A stretch of DNA of 64,000 bases, taken from Alistipes dispar (GTDB lineage Bacteria > Bacteroidota > Bacteroidia > Bacteroidales > Rikenellaceae). Location of the stretch: the NCBI RefSeq assembly GCF_006542685.1, contig NZ_AP019736.1, positions 964,001 to 1,028,000 on the forward strand, written 5' to 3'. Below the pieces are notes generated by a model that worked only from the letters and a program-made list of their open reading frames with translations, was not told the origin of the DNA and made no database searches. The translations under genes were made by a program, and so were the position numbers. Positions 41,713 through 49,070 of this stretch are shown here, in pieces; position 1 is the first letter of the stretch, and each line of letters starts with the position of its first letter.

Positions 41713-42744
41713 ATGAAACCTCTGAACAGATTCAAATATTGGATAATGACCGCCGTCGCGTTGCCGCTCATCGGCATCGGCTGCATGGAGATCGTGGAGA
41801 TCATCCATCCCGAGGATGCGAAGGTGAACAGCGACATAGACATTTCGGTGAAGATCAAGTTCACGGCCGAGACCGACCACCGCTCGGAGATCGCCTTCGC
41901 GATTCTCGCGCCGAAGGCCTGGAACATCCGGGAGAACGCCTCGCTGACGCTGACCACCGAAGGGTACGTCAATCAGGGATTCGCCGAGGTCGTGGACGAA
42001 CAGATGACGCCGATCCCCGAGGGCGCCATCGAGCCCGGCACGGGCCTGCCCTGGCCGGACGCCTACCAGAGCCAGATCGGCCTGATGGGCAACACCGGCC
42101 CGATGGAATGGGTGATCTTCCAGTCGAAGACGTCGTTCGACGTGAACGACCAGCGCGAAAACGGCAAGGAACCGATCGTCGGCACGGTGAAAATCCGCCT
42201 CAAGACCGGCCCGCAGGCCATCAAATGCTTCATGGGCTACGGCTGGTGCAGCCTGAACAAGGGCTTCGACGTGGGCGGCGACGACGGCAAGGGCAGCAAC
42301 CGGCGCTACAAGGAGAACGAGAAGTCGAAGGTGCTGACCGTGACGGGCGGCGACCTGCCGATGCTCGACTACACGGTGGAGAGCCTGGTATCGACCGTCC
42401 CGTCGGTATTCGGCTACGGCGACATCTTCTCGGTGAAATTCTCCGCCGTATCCGGCTCGACGGAGACCGCCCTGAACGGCCAGGAGAAGGTCTATCTCTG
42501 GGGCAAGGCCGTGTACGACGGCGGCAAGGAGGTGATCGTCGATGAAATCAGCGACAAGACCCTCATGGAGAAGATCAGCGAAACGGCCTACCAGAAATAC
42601 ATCTACCCGCGGCACTTCTTCGGCCTGCCGGCCGACGCCGAGATCGAAGCCACCTACTTCCACTTCACCAACGAGGACCGGAGCATCGTCGTGACGGACC
42701 CTGCCTCGGGCGAGGACTTCCTCGTCTCGGAGACCGTGGAATAA
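41713..42744 (+). CDS. SusC/D-locus accessory protein, possibly DUF4961-like
   Basis: Exported protein of 343 residues. The N-terminal signal ends in IGIGC (Cys24), a weak lipobox, so lipidation is uncertain. The first domain (about 25-210) is an Ig-like or beta-sandwich region with DIDISVKIKFTAETDHRSEI, IAFAILAPKAWNIRENASLT and GTVKIRLKTGPQAIKCFMGY; a second beta domain (about 220-343) follows. Order and length resemble DUF4961 proteins of Bacteroidota SusC/D loci, but I hold that assignment loosely. It is the last gene before a strong terminator at 42759-42812. Confidence 0.65.
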   Translation: MKPLNRFKYWIMTAVALPLIGIGCMEIVEIIHPEDAKVNSDIDISVKIKFTAETDHRSEIAFAILAPKAWNIRENASLTLTTEGYVNQGFAEVVDEQMTPIPEGAIEPGTGLPWPDAYQSQIGLMGNTGPMEWVIFQSKTSFDVNDQRENGKEPIVGTVKIRLKTGPQAIKCFMGYGWCSLNKGFDVGGDDGKGSNRRYKENEKSKVLTVTGGDLPMLDYTVESLVSTVPSVFGYGDIFSVKFSAVSGSTETALNGQEKVYLWGKAVYDGGKEVIVDEISDKTLMEKISETAYQKYIYPRHFFGLPADAEIEATYFHFTNEDRSIVVTDPASGEDFLVSETVE

Positions 42745-42758
42745 TCCCACCCCACACA

Positions 42759-42812
42759 CGACCGAAGGGACCGGCCGGGAAATACCCGGGCACGGTCCCT
42801 TCGGCCGTTTTT
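42759..42812 (+). terminator. Intrinsic terminator ending the SusC/D operon
   Basis: A 15-bp stem (CGACCGAAGGGACCG against CGGTCCCTTCGGCCG, one mismatch) with a 19-base spacer containing its own small GGG/CCC stem, followed directly by TTTTT. Confidence 0.93.
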
Positions 42813-43209
42813 CGAGCGTTCTCCTCATCATGACGCCCCGACCGATCCGGGAATCGTTCCGGAACGAACGGCCGGTTCCGTCCGGCGCAGCCGCACAACC
42901 GAAACCGGCCCGAATTTTCCCGATTCGAACACGCGGCGCAATTCACCCCCCCCGCCTCGCGCCCCGCCCGGGCCGCAGTACCGTCCCGACCCGGTCCGCC
43001 GTCGCTCCGACCCGCCGGATTTCCGCAGCCTGCCATTCGATTTTTCCTCCGGTCCCACACGGACATTCCGCAGACCGGGCACCGAACGCCGCATCGTCTT
43101 TCCCCGCAAACCAGCCCCGTCATCGTCCGGCGCGATTCCGATATCCATCCGACATGGATCGGTCCTGAAGAACAATAAATGCGTCCTGCATCAATTTTTT
43201 ATTCTAAAA

Positions 43210-43242
43210 TTTGGATAATATCTACAATATTCGCTATATTTG
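43210..43242 (+). promoter_or_regulatory. Strong Bacteroidota promoter in the AT-rich island
   Basis: TTTG at 43210-43213, a 21-bp spacer, and TATATTTG at 43235-43242: both elements are perfect. It points into a structured segment with no ordinary gene downstream. Confidence 0.75.
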
Positions 43243-43247
43243 AAATA

Positions 43248-43412
43248 CGAACATACCCGAAAGTATGTTTGGCTGTTCAATCAAACGAAACTACCAAAGC
43301 AACTCACCCACAAAGAACAGCCAAGGACGTATTATGCACGGTTCTTGGCTATTTGTGGGAGTATTGGTAGTACTCGTTTGAAAGTCAGGAATCCGTGCAT
43401 GTCCTTGGAACC
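43248..43412 (+). ncRNA. Candidate structured RNA or hairpin-forming element
   Basis: Downstream of the 43210-43242 promoter the sequence folds in two competing ways. TTGGCTGTTC (43269-43278) is a perfect inverted repeat of GAACAGCCAA (43315-43324). The latter segment can instead join a larger imperfect hairpin of about 30 paired positions: 43281-43287 with 43375-43381, 43290-43297 with 43364-43371, 43307-43314 with 43352-43359, and 43319-43325 with 43344-43350. CCTTGGAACC at 43403-43412 offers a further partner. The ends are estimated. A 38-codon open frame (43265-43381) is also inside; whether RNA, peptide or a degraded mobile hairpin is undecided. Confidence 0.4.
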
Positions 43413-43880
43413 ATTTGAAACCGAATGAGGATATGCCGAATGGAAACGATTCGAATGCAGGCGGGAAAACGCTCTCCAAGCCCCTGACCGGTCACCGGAC
43501 AGATTCCGGATAAAGTTTCGTCGTTTTCGGACGGATTGTCCCCTCAAAGCGCAATGCCCGGCATCCATGATTCGCCCCGGAATTTTTCCGGAGCCGTCCG
43601 GACATCCGTCGCTCTGCGGGACCGTACGCTCCCCGCTTATCCATTTCGACCCTCGAGACTGCGGCGCAGCAGCCTCATACACACACCCTGCGGATCCGCG
43701 ACGGAGAAGAATTCGTCGTACAGTGACGCAACACACACGCAGGAGGGGCCGTCCGGTTCGTGCCGGCGGCCCCGTTTTTTCGGCCGAAACCGCAGTCTCC
43801 ATGTCCCGTGTTCCCGAATCATCCCGAATATGCCCACCCACGCAAACCGGAATCGGAATCCAACGAACCGGCCGACAGCA

Positions 43881-43919
43881 AAAGAAAAAGGCCCGACGGT
43901 CTTCGACCGTCAAGCCTTT
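43881..43919 (-). terminator. Terminator of tRNA-Pro
   Basis: On the minus strand, AAAGGCTTGACGGTC pairs with GACCGTCGGGCCTTT (two U-G pairs) around a 3-base loop, followed by TTCTTT. It begins 8 bp after the tRNA 3' end. Confidence 0.85.
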
Positions 43920-43926
43920 CCATCAG

Positions 43927-44001
43927 TCGGGGTGACTGGATTCGAACCAGCGACCACACGCCCCCCAGACGTGTACTCTAACCGGACTGAGCTACGCCCC
44001 G
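43927..44001 (-). tRNA. tRNA-Pro (anticodon GGG)
   Basis: The minus strand folds as a 75-nt tRNA: acceptor CGGGGCG/CACCCCG, D-arm TAGCTCAG...GGTTAGAG, anticodon stem CACGT/GCGTG with loop CTGGGGG, T-arm with GGTTCGAATCC, discriminator A. The anticodon is GGG, giving proline. The acceptor stem contains one C-A mismatch (position 6 with 67). CCA is not encoded. Confidence 0.92.
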
Positions 44002-44039
44002 ATTCCGCCACCGAAGCCGTTAGCTCCGGTTTGGGACTG

Positions 44040-44047
44040 CAAATATA
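44040..44047 (-). promoter_or_regulatory. Promoter -7 box for tRNA-Pro
   Basis: TATATTTG on the minus strand, 39 bp before the tRNA 5' end. The -33 region is a T run without an exact TTTG at the right distance. Confidence 0.6.
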
Positions 44048-44089
44048 AGGACAATTTTCAAAAAAACATATTTCTGTCCCATTTTTTTC

Positions 44090-44097
44090 TACTTTTG
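44090..44097 (+). promoter_or_regulatory. Promoter -7 box for the FecCD-type ABC genes
   Basis: TACTTTTG, matching TAnnTTTG, with an AT-rich upstream region. It predicts a leader of about 180 nt holding two tiny overlapping reading frames before the permease. Confidence 0.6.
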
Positions 44098-44185
44098 TGC
44101 TGATGAATCGCCGTATTCGATATTCCGAAATCTCTGCCGCAGCAGCCATCCGGCCAGTCAATCAACTGACAAACAGACGGATAAT

Positions 44186-44239
44186 ATGCGAATTCACAGC
44201 TCGCGCATCTACCGGAACAAAGACGGAGACGAAAAATGA
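44186..44239 (+). CDS. Possible leader mini-ORF 1 (17 codons)
   Basis: ATG to TGA reads MRIHSSRIYRNKDGDEK. Its stop overlaps the ATG of the next mini-ORF (ATGA at 44236-44239). Too short to judge by composition; called only because of the stop-start chain leading to the permease gene. Confidence 0.25.
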   Translation: MRIHSSRIYRNKDGDEK

Positions 44240-44283
44240 AAACGGAAAAGAAGACCTCCATAACTCTTTCGAATAACCGATGA
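44236..44283 (+). CDS. Possible leader mini-ORF 2 (15 codons)
   Basis: ATG to TGA reads MKTEKKTSITLSNNR. Its TGA overlaps the permease ATG (ATGA at 44280-44283), and the permease has no evident ribosome-binding site of its own. This fits translational coupling but could be chance. Confidence 0.3.
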   Translation: MKTEKKTSITLSNNR

Positions 44284-45281
44284 CCCGAACCGCCCTGCTC
44301 TTCACGCTGCTCGCGCTGCTCACCGCCGCGCTGTTCGTGGCCGACCTCGCCGTGGGATCGGTGTACGTCTCCCCGGGCGAGATATGGGGGGCGCTGACCG
44401 GCAAGGCGGGCGACCCCGCCCTTCAGGACATCGTTCTCAAAATCCGGCTGCTGAAAGCCGTCACGGCCCTCGCCGCCGGGGCCGCCCTTGCCGCCAGCGG
44501 CCTGGAGATGCAGACGCTTTTCCGCAACCCGCTGGCCGGTCCCTACGTGCTGGGCGTCAGTTCGGGGGCTTCGCTGGGCGTCGCACTCTTCCTGTTGGGC
44601 GCCCCGCTGCTGGGAGTCTCGGGACACACCTTCGTCCAGTCGCTCGGAATCGCCGGCGCGGCCTGGCTGGGCGCGGCGCTCGTGCTGGCGGCAATTCTGG
44701 CCGTCAGCCGCCGGATCAAGGATATCATGGTCATCCTGATCCTCGGCATGATGTTCGGTTCGGGCGTCGCCTCGGTCGTCGAGATCCTGCAATACCTCTC
44801 CGACGAAGCCGCCCTCAAGTCGTTCGTCGTCTGGACGATGGGATCGCTGGGCGACGTCACGGGCAGCCAGCTCGCCCTGCTGCTTCCCGTCGTCTCGGCG
44901 GGCCTCGTACTCGCCGTCGCCGTCATCAAACCGCTCAACCTGCTGCTGCTGGGCGAAAATTACGCCCGGACGATGGGACTGAACATCCGGCGCACGCGCC
45001 TGCTGATCTTCCTCTCCACCGTGCTGCTCGCCGGAACCGTCACGGCGTTCTGCGGTCCCGTGGGATTCATCGGGCTGGCCGTTCCGCACCTCGCGCGCAT
45101 GGCGTTCGCCTCGGCCGACCACCGGATCCTGATGCCCGCCTCGATGCTCGCCGGCGCCGCGCTGCTGCTCGTCTGCGACCTCGCGGCCAAACACTTCGCC
45201 CTGCCGATCAACACCATCACGGCCCTGATGGGCATTCCGGTCGTGATCTTCGTCGTAACCCGTAACCGCAACCTGTTCTGA
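44280..45281 (+). CDS. FecCD/BtuC-type ABC importer permease
   Basis: Inner-membrane permease of 333 residues for iron-siderophore, heme or cobalamin uptake. About ten membrane segments are visible, with family motifs ALAASGLEMQTLFRNPLAGP, VLGVSSGASLGVALF and FCGPVGFIGLAVPHLARM. The ATPase gene begins at the next base after its stop, so both make one importer. No periplasmic binding protein or TonB receptor is encoded beside it. The start ATG overlaps the stop of a 15-codon frame, hinting at coupled translation. The ligand cannot be assigned. Confidence 0.93.
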   Translation: MTRTALLFTLLALLTAALFVADLAVGSVYVSPGEIWGALTGKAGDPALQDIVLKIRLLKAVTALAAGAALAASGLEMQTLFRNPLAGPYVLGVSSGASLGVALFLLGAPLLGVSGHTFVQSLGIAGAAWLGAALVLAAILAVSRRIKDIMVILILGMMFGSGVASVVEILQYLSDEAALKSFVVWTMGSLGDVTGSQLALLLPVVSAGLVLAVAVIKPLNLLLLGENYARTMGLNIRRTRLLIFLSTVLLAGTVTAFCGPVGFIGLAVPHLARMAFASADHRILMPASMLAGAALLLVCDLAAKHFALPINTITALMGIPVVIFVVTRNRNLF

Positions 45282-46040
45282 ATGAGCATCGCACTACGAC
45301 ATATCACGCTCGCCTACGGCGACCGCCGCCTGCTGGAGGACGTCTCCGCCGACTTCGCCCCGCAGACCCTCACCGCCCTGATCGGCCGCAACGGCACGGG
45401 CAAGAGCACCCTGCTGCGGGCCATCGCGGGACTGGGACCCGTCGCCGGGGGCAGCGTGGAGCTGTGCGGCCGCCCGCTCGCAGAGCTCCCGCCCCGGCAG
45501 CGGGCAGGGACCGTCGGCTTCGTCACCACCGACAAGGTCCGGATCGCCAACCTTCCCTGCCGCGACGTCGTGGCGCTGGGGCGCGCGCCCTACACCGACT
45601 GGATCGGCCGGATGCAGGCGGCCGACCGCGCCGCCGTGGACCGCGCGCTGGAACTGGTCGGCATGAGCGCCTTCGCCCGCAAGACGATGGACCGGATGTC
45701 CGACGGCGAATGCCAGCGCGTGATGATCGCCCGGGCGCTGGCGCAGGACACGCCCGTCATCCTGCTCGACGAACCCACGGCGTTCCTCGACCTCCCGAAC
45801 CGCTACGAGCTGGCCTCGCTCCTGCGGCGGCTGGCCCGCGACGAGGGCAAGTGCATTCTCTTCTCGACGCACGACCTCGACATAGCGCTGTCGCTCTGCG
45901 ACGCCGTCGCGCTCATCGACACCCCGTCCCTGCACCTGCTCCCGGCCGGGGCGATGGCTCGCAGCGGCCTCATCGAACGCCTCTTCGCGGGCGAAAGCGC
46001 CCGTTTCGACCCCGAGACCCGCACCGTGAAGCTCCGCTGA
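45282..46040 (+). CDS. FecE/BtuD-type ABC importer ATPase
   Basis: Cytoplasmic ATPase of 252 residues powering the adjacent permease. Walker A is GRNGTGKST, the Q-loop region VGFVTTDK, the signature MSDGECQRVMIARALAQ (an unusual DGE in place of the more common GGE), Walker B VILLDEPTAFLDL and the H-loop FSTHDLD. Length is normal. It starts directly at the base after the permease stop. The pair is likely to serve siderophore, heme or corrinoid import with binding proteins encoded elsewhere. Confidence 0.94.
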   Translation: MSIALRHITLAYGDRRLLEDVSADFAPQTLTALIGRNGTGKSTLLRAIAGLGPVAGGSVELCGRPLAELPPRQRAGTVGFVTTDKVRIANLPCRDVVALGRAPYTDWIGRMQAADRAAVDRALELVGMSAFARKTMDRMSDGECQRVMIARALAQDTPVILLDEPTAFLDLPNRYELASLLRRLARDEGKCILFSTHDLDIALSLCDAVALIDTPSLHLLPAGAMARSGLIERLFAGESARFDPETRTVKLR

Positions 46041-46113
46041 TCCCGCGGAAATGCGTTCCGGCGCATCCCGAAGCGGGTCTTCAGGCAAAAAAACGGATTT
46101 TTTCGACATATTT

Positions 46114-46144
46114 TTTGCACCGTACGCTTTTTTGCTTACCTTTG
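46114..46144 (+). promoter_or_regulatory. Promoter for tRNA-Glu and rpsT
   Basis: TTTG at 46114-46117, a 19-bp spacer, and TACCTTTG at 46137-46144; both elements are perfect. It lies about 45 bp before the tRNA. Confidence 0.85.
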
Positions 46145-46187
46145 CACCGCTAAAGCCTCCCCTTGCGGGGTCGGCGATAGTGGTAAA

Positions 46188-46259
46188 GGCCCATTCGTCT
46201 ATCGGTTAGGACGCAAGATTTTCATTCTTGAAAGAGCAGTTCGATTCTGCTATGGGCTA
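46188..46259 (+). tRNA. tRNA-Glu (anticodon TTC)
   Basis: A 72-nt tRNA: acceptor GGCCCAT/ATGGGCT with one G-T pair, D-arm with TCGGTTAGGA, anticodon stem CAAGA/TCTTG around loop TTTTCAT (anticodon TTC), T-arm with GTTCGATTC, discriminator A. CCA is not encoded. rpsT follows 217 bp downstream with no terminator seen between them; the spacer contains a G9 run at 46296-46304. Confidence 0.95.
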
Positions 46260-46476
46260 CACGAGGGATGCCGGAACGACCGGCGCATCCGTATCGGGGG
46301 GGGGCAGGCTGCGAAGCCGGCGCGCGAAAGAGGCGGACCCGCGAACGGAACGCGACGGAAGGAAGGGCGTCCGACGGGTATTATTCATTACAGGAGCGGA
46401 CCCCGGGTCCATCCGCAAGCAGCCACGGCTGTCGCAGGGATAAAGATTGAAGTAAAAAATAAACACACAACGAATT

Positions 46477-46728
46477 ATGGCAAACCATAAGTCATCGAAG
46501 AAAAGAATCCGTCAGACGGTGACCAAGCGTGCGCACAACCGCTTGTATCACAAGACGGCCCGCAACGCCGTGAAGGCTCTGCGCGCGACGACCGAGAAGA
46601 GCGCCGCCGAGGCCCTGCTTCCGAAGGTAACGGCTATGCTCGACAAGCTGGCCAAACACAACATCATGCACAAGAACAAGGCCGCCAACCTCAAGAGCGC
46701 CATCCAGCTTCACGTGAACGCCCTCTGA
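46477..46728 (+). CDS. rpsT: 30S ribosomal protein S20
   Basis: Primary 16S rRNA-binding protein of 83 residues, basic and helical, starting MANHKSSKKRIRQTVTKRAH and containing the conserved NKAANLKSAIQLHVNAL end. Length is typical. It lies after tRNA-Glu and probably shares the 46114-46144 promoter, since no other promoter is seen in the 217-bp gap, and ends at a bidirectional hairpin terminator shared with adk. Confidence 0.97.
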   Translation: MANHKSSKKRIRQTVTKRAHNRLYHKTARNAVKALRATTEKSAAEALLPKVTAMLDKLAKHNIMHKNKAANLKSAIQLHVNAL

Positions 46729-46787
46729 CGGGCCGGGAAGGGGAGGACGGCCGAATGCCGGTCCGAATCGTTCCCGCAACCAAGAAA

Positions 46788-46819
46788 AGAAAAAGCTGTC
46801 CTTTCGGGACAGCTTTTTT
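46788..46819. terminator. Bidirectional terminator between rpsT and adk
   Basis: AAAAAGCTGTCC pairs with GGGACAGCTTTTTT around a short loop; T runs on both strands serve the two converging genes. Confidence 0.92.
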
Positions 46820-46839
46820 CGTGGCGGAAGAGCGCCGGA

Positions 46840-47415
46840 TCACTTCAGCCCGTCGATCACCGCGGCAATGCGGCCGAACACCTCGTCCATCGTGCCGACG
46901 CCGTCCACCGACGCATACTTGTTCTGCGAAGCGTAGTAATCCGCCACCACGGCCGTCTGCTTGCGATAGACGTCCAGCCGTCCGCGGATCACCTCCTCCG
47001 AAGCGTCGTCGGCACGGCCCGAATCCTTGCCGCGCAGCAGGATACGCTTCACCAGCTCCTCCTCGGGAACGTGGATGTCCACCATGATATCCACCTTCAG
47101 TCCGTGCCCGGCCAGAATCCTGTCGAACTCCTCGGCCTGCACCGTGGTGCGCGGGAACCCGTCGAAAATGCACCCTTTGGCCTCCTTGTGGCCGGCGACG
47201 TAGTTGGCTATCATGCCGATCACGATCTCGTCGGGAGCCAGCCGGCCCTCCCTGATGTACTGCTCCATGCTGCGGCCCAGCTCCGTGCCGCGGCGAATCT
47301 CGTCGCGGATCACCTCGCCCGTCGAAACATGGTCGATGCCGTAGTGCTCCTTCAGCCGCTGCGCCTGCGTACCCTTGCCGCAGCCCGGAGCGCCGAATAA
47401 GACAATGTTTATCAT
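46840..47415 (-). CDS. adk: Adenylate kinase
   Basis: Balances adenine nucleotides (ATP plus AMP to 2 ADP). The 191-residue product shows the P-loop FGAPGCGKGTQAQRL, the AMP-binding STGEVIRDEI and the CIFDGFPRTTVQAEEFD motif, then a short LID (RILLRGKDSGRADD) as in compact adenylate kinases without a zinc-binding LID. It is divergent from thiL with overlapping promoters and converges on rpsT. Length is at the short end of the family. Confidence 0.97.
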   Translation of the reverse strand: MINIVLFGAPGCGKGTQAQRLKEHYGIDHVSTGEVIRDEIRRGTELGRSMEQYIREGRLAPDEIVIGMIANYVAGHKEAKGCIFDGFPRTTVQAEEFDRILAGHGLKVDIMVDIHVPEEELVKRILLRGKDSGRADDASEEVIRGRLDVYRKQTAVVADYYASQNKYASVDGVGTMDEVFGRIAAVIDGLK

Positions 47416-47444
47416 ATCCGAATCCGTTTTTGTGATTGAACGGA

Positions 47445-47476
47445 CAAAATTACGCTAATTTTTGAGAAACGGCAAA
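47445..47476 (-). promoter_or_regulatory. Promoter for adk
   Basis: On the minus strand TTTG (47473-47476), a 20-bp spacer, and TAATTTTG (47445-47452). It overlaps the divergent thiL promoter, so RNA polymerase binding at the two should compete. Confidence 0.85.
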
Positions 47477-47491
47477 GAATCGTTAGTTTTG
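47461..47491 (+). promoter_or_regulatory. Promoter for thiL
   Basis: TTTG at 47461-47464, a 19-bp spacer, and TAGTTTTG at 47484-47491. Overlaps the adk promoter on the other strand; the leader to the ATG at 47511 is only about 13 nt. Confidence 0.85.
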
Positions 47492-47510
47492 TCGAAAATT
47501 CGACTCGCAC

Positions 47511-48545
47511 ATGGAGACCAAGAAACGCACCGAGATCGCCGCGCTCGGACAGTTCGGACTGATCGACCGCCTGACGCACGGCTTTTCGCCGAAGAACCCT
47601 TCGACCCTGCGGGGCGTCGGCGACGACGCCGCCGTCATCGCGCCCCCCGCGGGCGAGGAGCTGCTCTGCTCGACCGACTCCTTCTTCGAAGGCGTGGATT
47701 TCGACCTCACCTACTTCCCGCTCAAACACCTGGGCTACAAGGTCGTGACGGCCGGAGTGAGCGACATTCTGGCCATGAACGCCCGCCCGTCGCAGATCGT
47801 CCTGTCGCTCGGCGTCTCCGCGAAACTGCCCGTCGAGGCGCTCGACGACCTCTACGAAGGCGTCCGCTTCGCCTGCGACGAGCTGGGCGTGGACCTCGCG
47901 GGCGGCGACACGCGCGCCTCGATGACCGGCCTTGCGGTCACCGTCACGACGCTGGGACACGCCCCGAAGGAGCGGATCGTTTACCGCAGCGGGGCCCGAC
48001 TGCACGACCTCATCTGCATCACGGGCAATCTCGGGGCCGCCTTCATGGGGCTGCGCCTGCTCGAACGCGAGAAGCGCGTGCTCTCCGACGTGACGAATCC
48101 CGAGCCGCAGTTCAAGGGATACGAATACCTGCTCGAAAAATACCTCAAGCCCCGCCCCCGCACCGACATCCTCGACGCGCTGGCCGAGGAGGGGATCGTC
48201 CCCACGGCGATGATCGACCTCACGGACGGTCTGGCCGGCGATCTGATGCAGCTCTGCAAGGCCTCCTCCTGCGGCGCCCGCATCTATCTCGAACGCATCC
48301 CCATCGCGCAGCAGACTTCGGCGCTCTGCGAGGAGATGCACGCCGATCCGGTCGTTGCGGCGCTCAACGGCGGCGAGGACTACGAGCTGCTCTTCACCGT
48401 GCCCCTTTCGATGCAGGAGCAGGTGATGCGCCTCGGACTGGTGGACGTGATCGGCCACATCACGCCCGACCCGACGGGCTGCTTCCTCGTCACGCCCGAC
48501 GGGCAGGAGATCGCACTGAAGGCGCAGGGATTCCCGGAGAAATAG
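47511..48545 (+). CDS. thiL: Thiamine-phosphate kinase
   Basis: Phosphorylates thiamine monophosphate to thiamine diphosphate, the active cofactor. The 344-residue product begins METKKRTEIAALGQFGLIDR and shows LRGVGDDAAVIAPP (metal/phosphate-binding), MNARPSQIVLSLGVS, GGDTRASMTGLAVTVTTLG and a late NGGEDYELLFTVP motif, all diagnostic of ThiL in the AIR-synthase fold. It is preceded by a full promoter. No other thiamine gene is adjacent. Confidence 0.95.
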   Translation: METKKRTEIAALGQFGLIDRLTHGFSPKNPSTLRGVGDDAAVIAPPAGEELLCSTDSFFEGVDFDLTYFPLKHLGYKVVTAGVSDILAMNARPSQIVLSLGVSAKLPVEALDDLYEGVRFACDELGVDLAGGDTRASMTGLAVTVTTLGHAPKERIVYRSGARLHDLICITGNLGAAFMGLRLLEREKRVLSDVTNPEPQFKGYEYLLEKYLKPRPRTDILDALAEEGIVPTAMIDLTDGLAGDLMQLCKASSCGARIYLERIPIAQQTSALCEEMHADPVVAALNGGEDYELLFTVPLSMQEQVMRLGLVDVIGHITPDPTGCFLVTPDGQEIALKAQGFPEK

Positions 48546-48650
48546 CCCCTCCGCGCGCCGTTTCCGGCAAGACGCCCGTCCCGGACGGGCTCCGCACGGG
48601 GCGGACGGACCGGGAGATCGGAAACCGAAGTGCGAAAAAAGCGCGAAAAG

Positions 48651-48681
48651 TTTGATATTTCCCGATTTATACCTATCTTTG
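48651..48681 (+). promoter_or_regulatory. Promoter for rpsF-rpsR-rplI
   Basis: TTTG at 48651-48654, a 19-bp spacer, and TATCTTTG at 48674-48681, both perfect. Leader of about 36 nt to the rpsF ATG. Confidence 0.88.
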
Positions 48682-48722
48682 CGGTCCCGAAAAGGGAACG
48701 AAAACAATTAATTAAAAACGTC

Positions 48723-49067
48723 ATGAACAATTACGAAACCGTTTTCATTGTCACGCCGGTCCTCTCCGATCAGCAGGTGCAGGAGGTCGCTGACAAATTC
48801 CAGGGTGTCATCACCGAGAACGGCGGTCAGATCGTGAACAAGGAGTCGTGGGGCCTCAAGAAGCTCGCCTACCCCATTCAGAAGAAGACCACCGGTTTCT
48901 ACTTCCTCGTGGAGTTCACGGGCGAGGGTTCCATCGTGAACGCCCTCGAAACGCAGTACCGCCGCGACGAGCGCGTGATCCGTTTCTTAACTTTCAAGCA
49001 GGACAAGTATGCCGTAGAGTACTCGGAGAAACGTCGTGCGAAACTTTCTAACAAGCAGGAGGAGTAA
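48723..49067 (+). CDS. rpsF: 30S ribosomal protein S6
   Basis: Small-subunit platform protein of 114 residues that binds together with S18. It starts MNNYETVFIVTPVLSDQQVQ and contains KKLAYPIQKKTTGFYFLVEF, the usual S6 core. The ATG at 48723 is preferred to a basic 31-residue upstream extension that would overlap the promoter. It is the first gene of a compact rpsF-rpsR-rplI operon, with S18 starting 3 bp after its stop. Confidence 0.97.
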   Translation: MNNYETVFIVTPVLSDQQVQEVADKFQGVITENGGQIVNKESWGLKKLAYPIQKKTTGFYFLVEFTGEGSIVNALETQYRRDERVIRFLTFKQDKYAVEYSEKRRAKLSNKQEE

Positions 49068-49070
49068 ACC

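Larger units (their letters stand above)
42813..43926. other. Non-coding region between SusC/D operon and tRNA-Pro
   Basis: About 1.1 kb with no supported protein-coding gene of normal size. 42813-43180 is GC-rich and includes a C8 run at 42946-42953. 43190-43440 is clearly AT-richer than its surroundings and holds a strong promoter and nested inverted repeats. 43440-43880 is GC-rich and featureless, and the end holds the terminator of tRNA-Pro. Open frames here lack domains and sensible composition. Confidence 0.55.

Noticed and set aside
42828..43175. Open frames on both strands after the SusC/D terminator
   Set aside because: Both translations are arginine/proline/glycine-rich without domains, and the region lies between a terminator and an AT-rich element.
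43265..43381. A 38-codon frame inside the structured segment as a protein gene
   Set aside because: No ribosome-binding site, unusual composition, and the bases are constrained by inverted repeats; kept only as a possibility in the ncRNA entry.
43190..43926. Integrated element using tRNA-Pro as attachment site
   Set aside because: No integrase gene and no second copy of the tRNA 3' end is visible in the window; the AT-rich block alone is not enough.
46228..46443. Small open frame spanning the end of tRNA-Glu
   Set aside because: It overlaps the tRNA and a G9 run and shows no domain; better explained as a leader region of rpsT.
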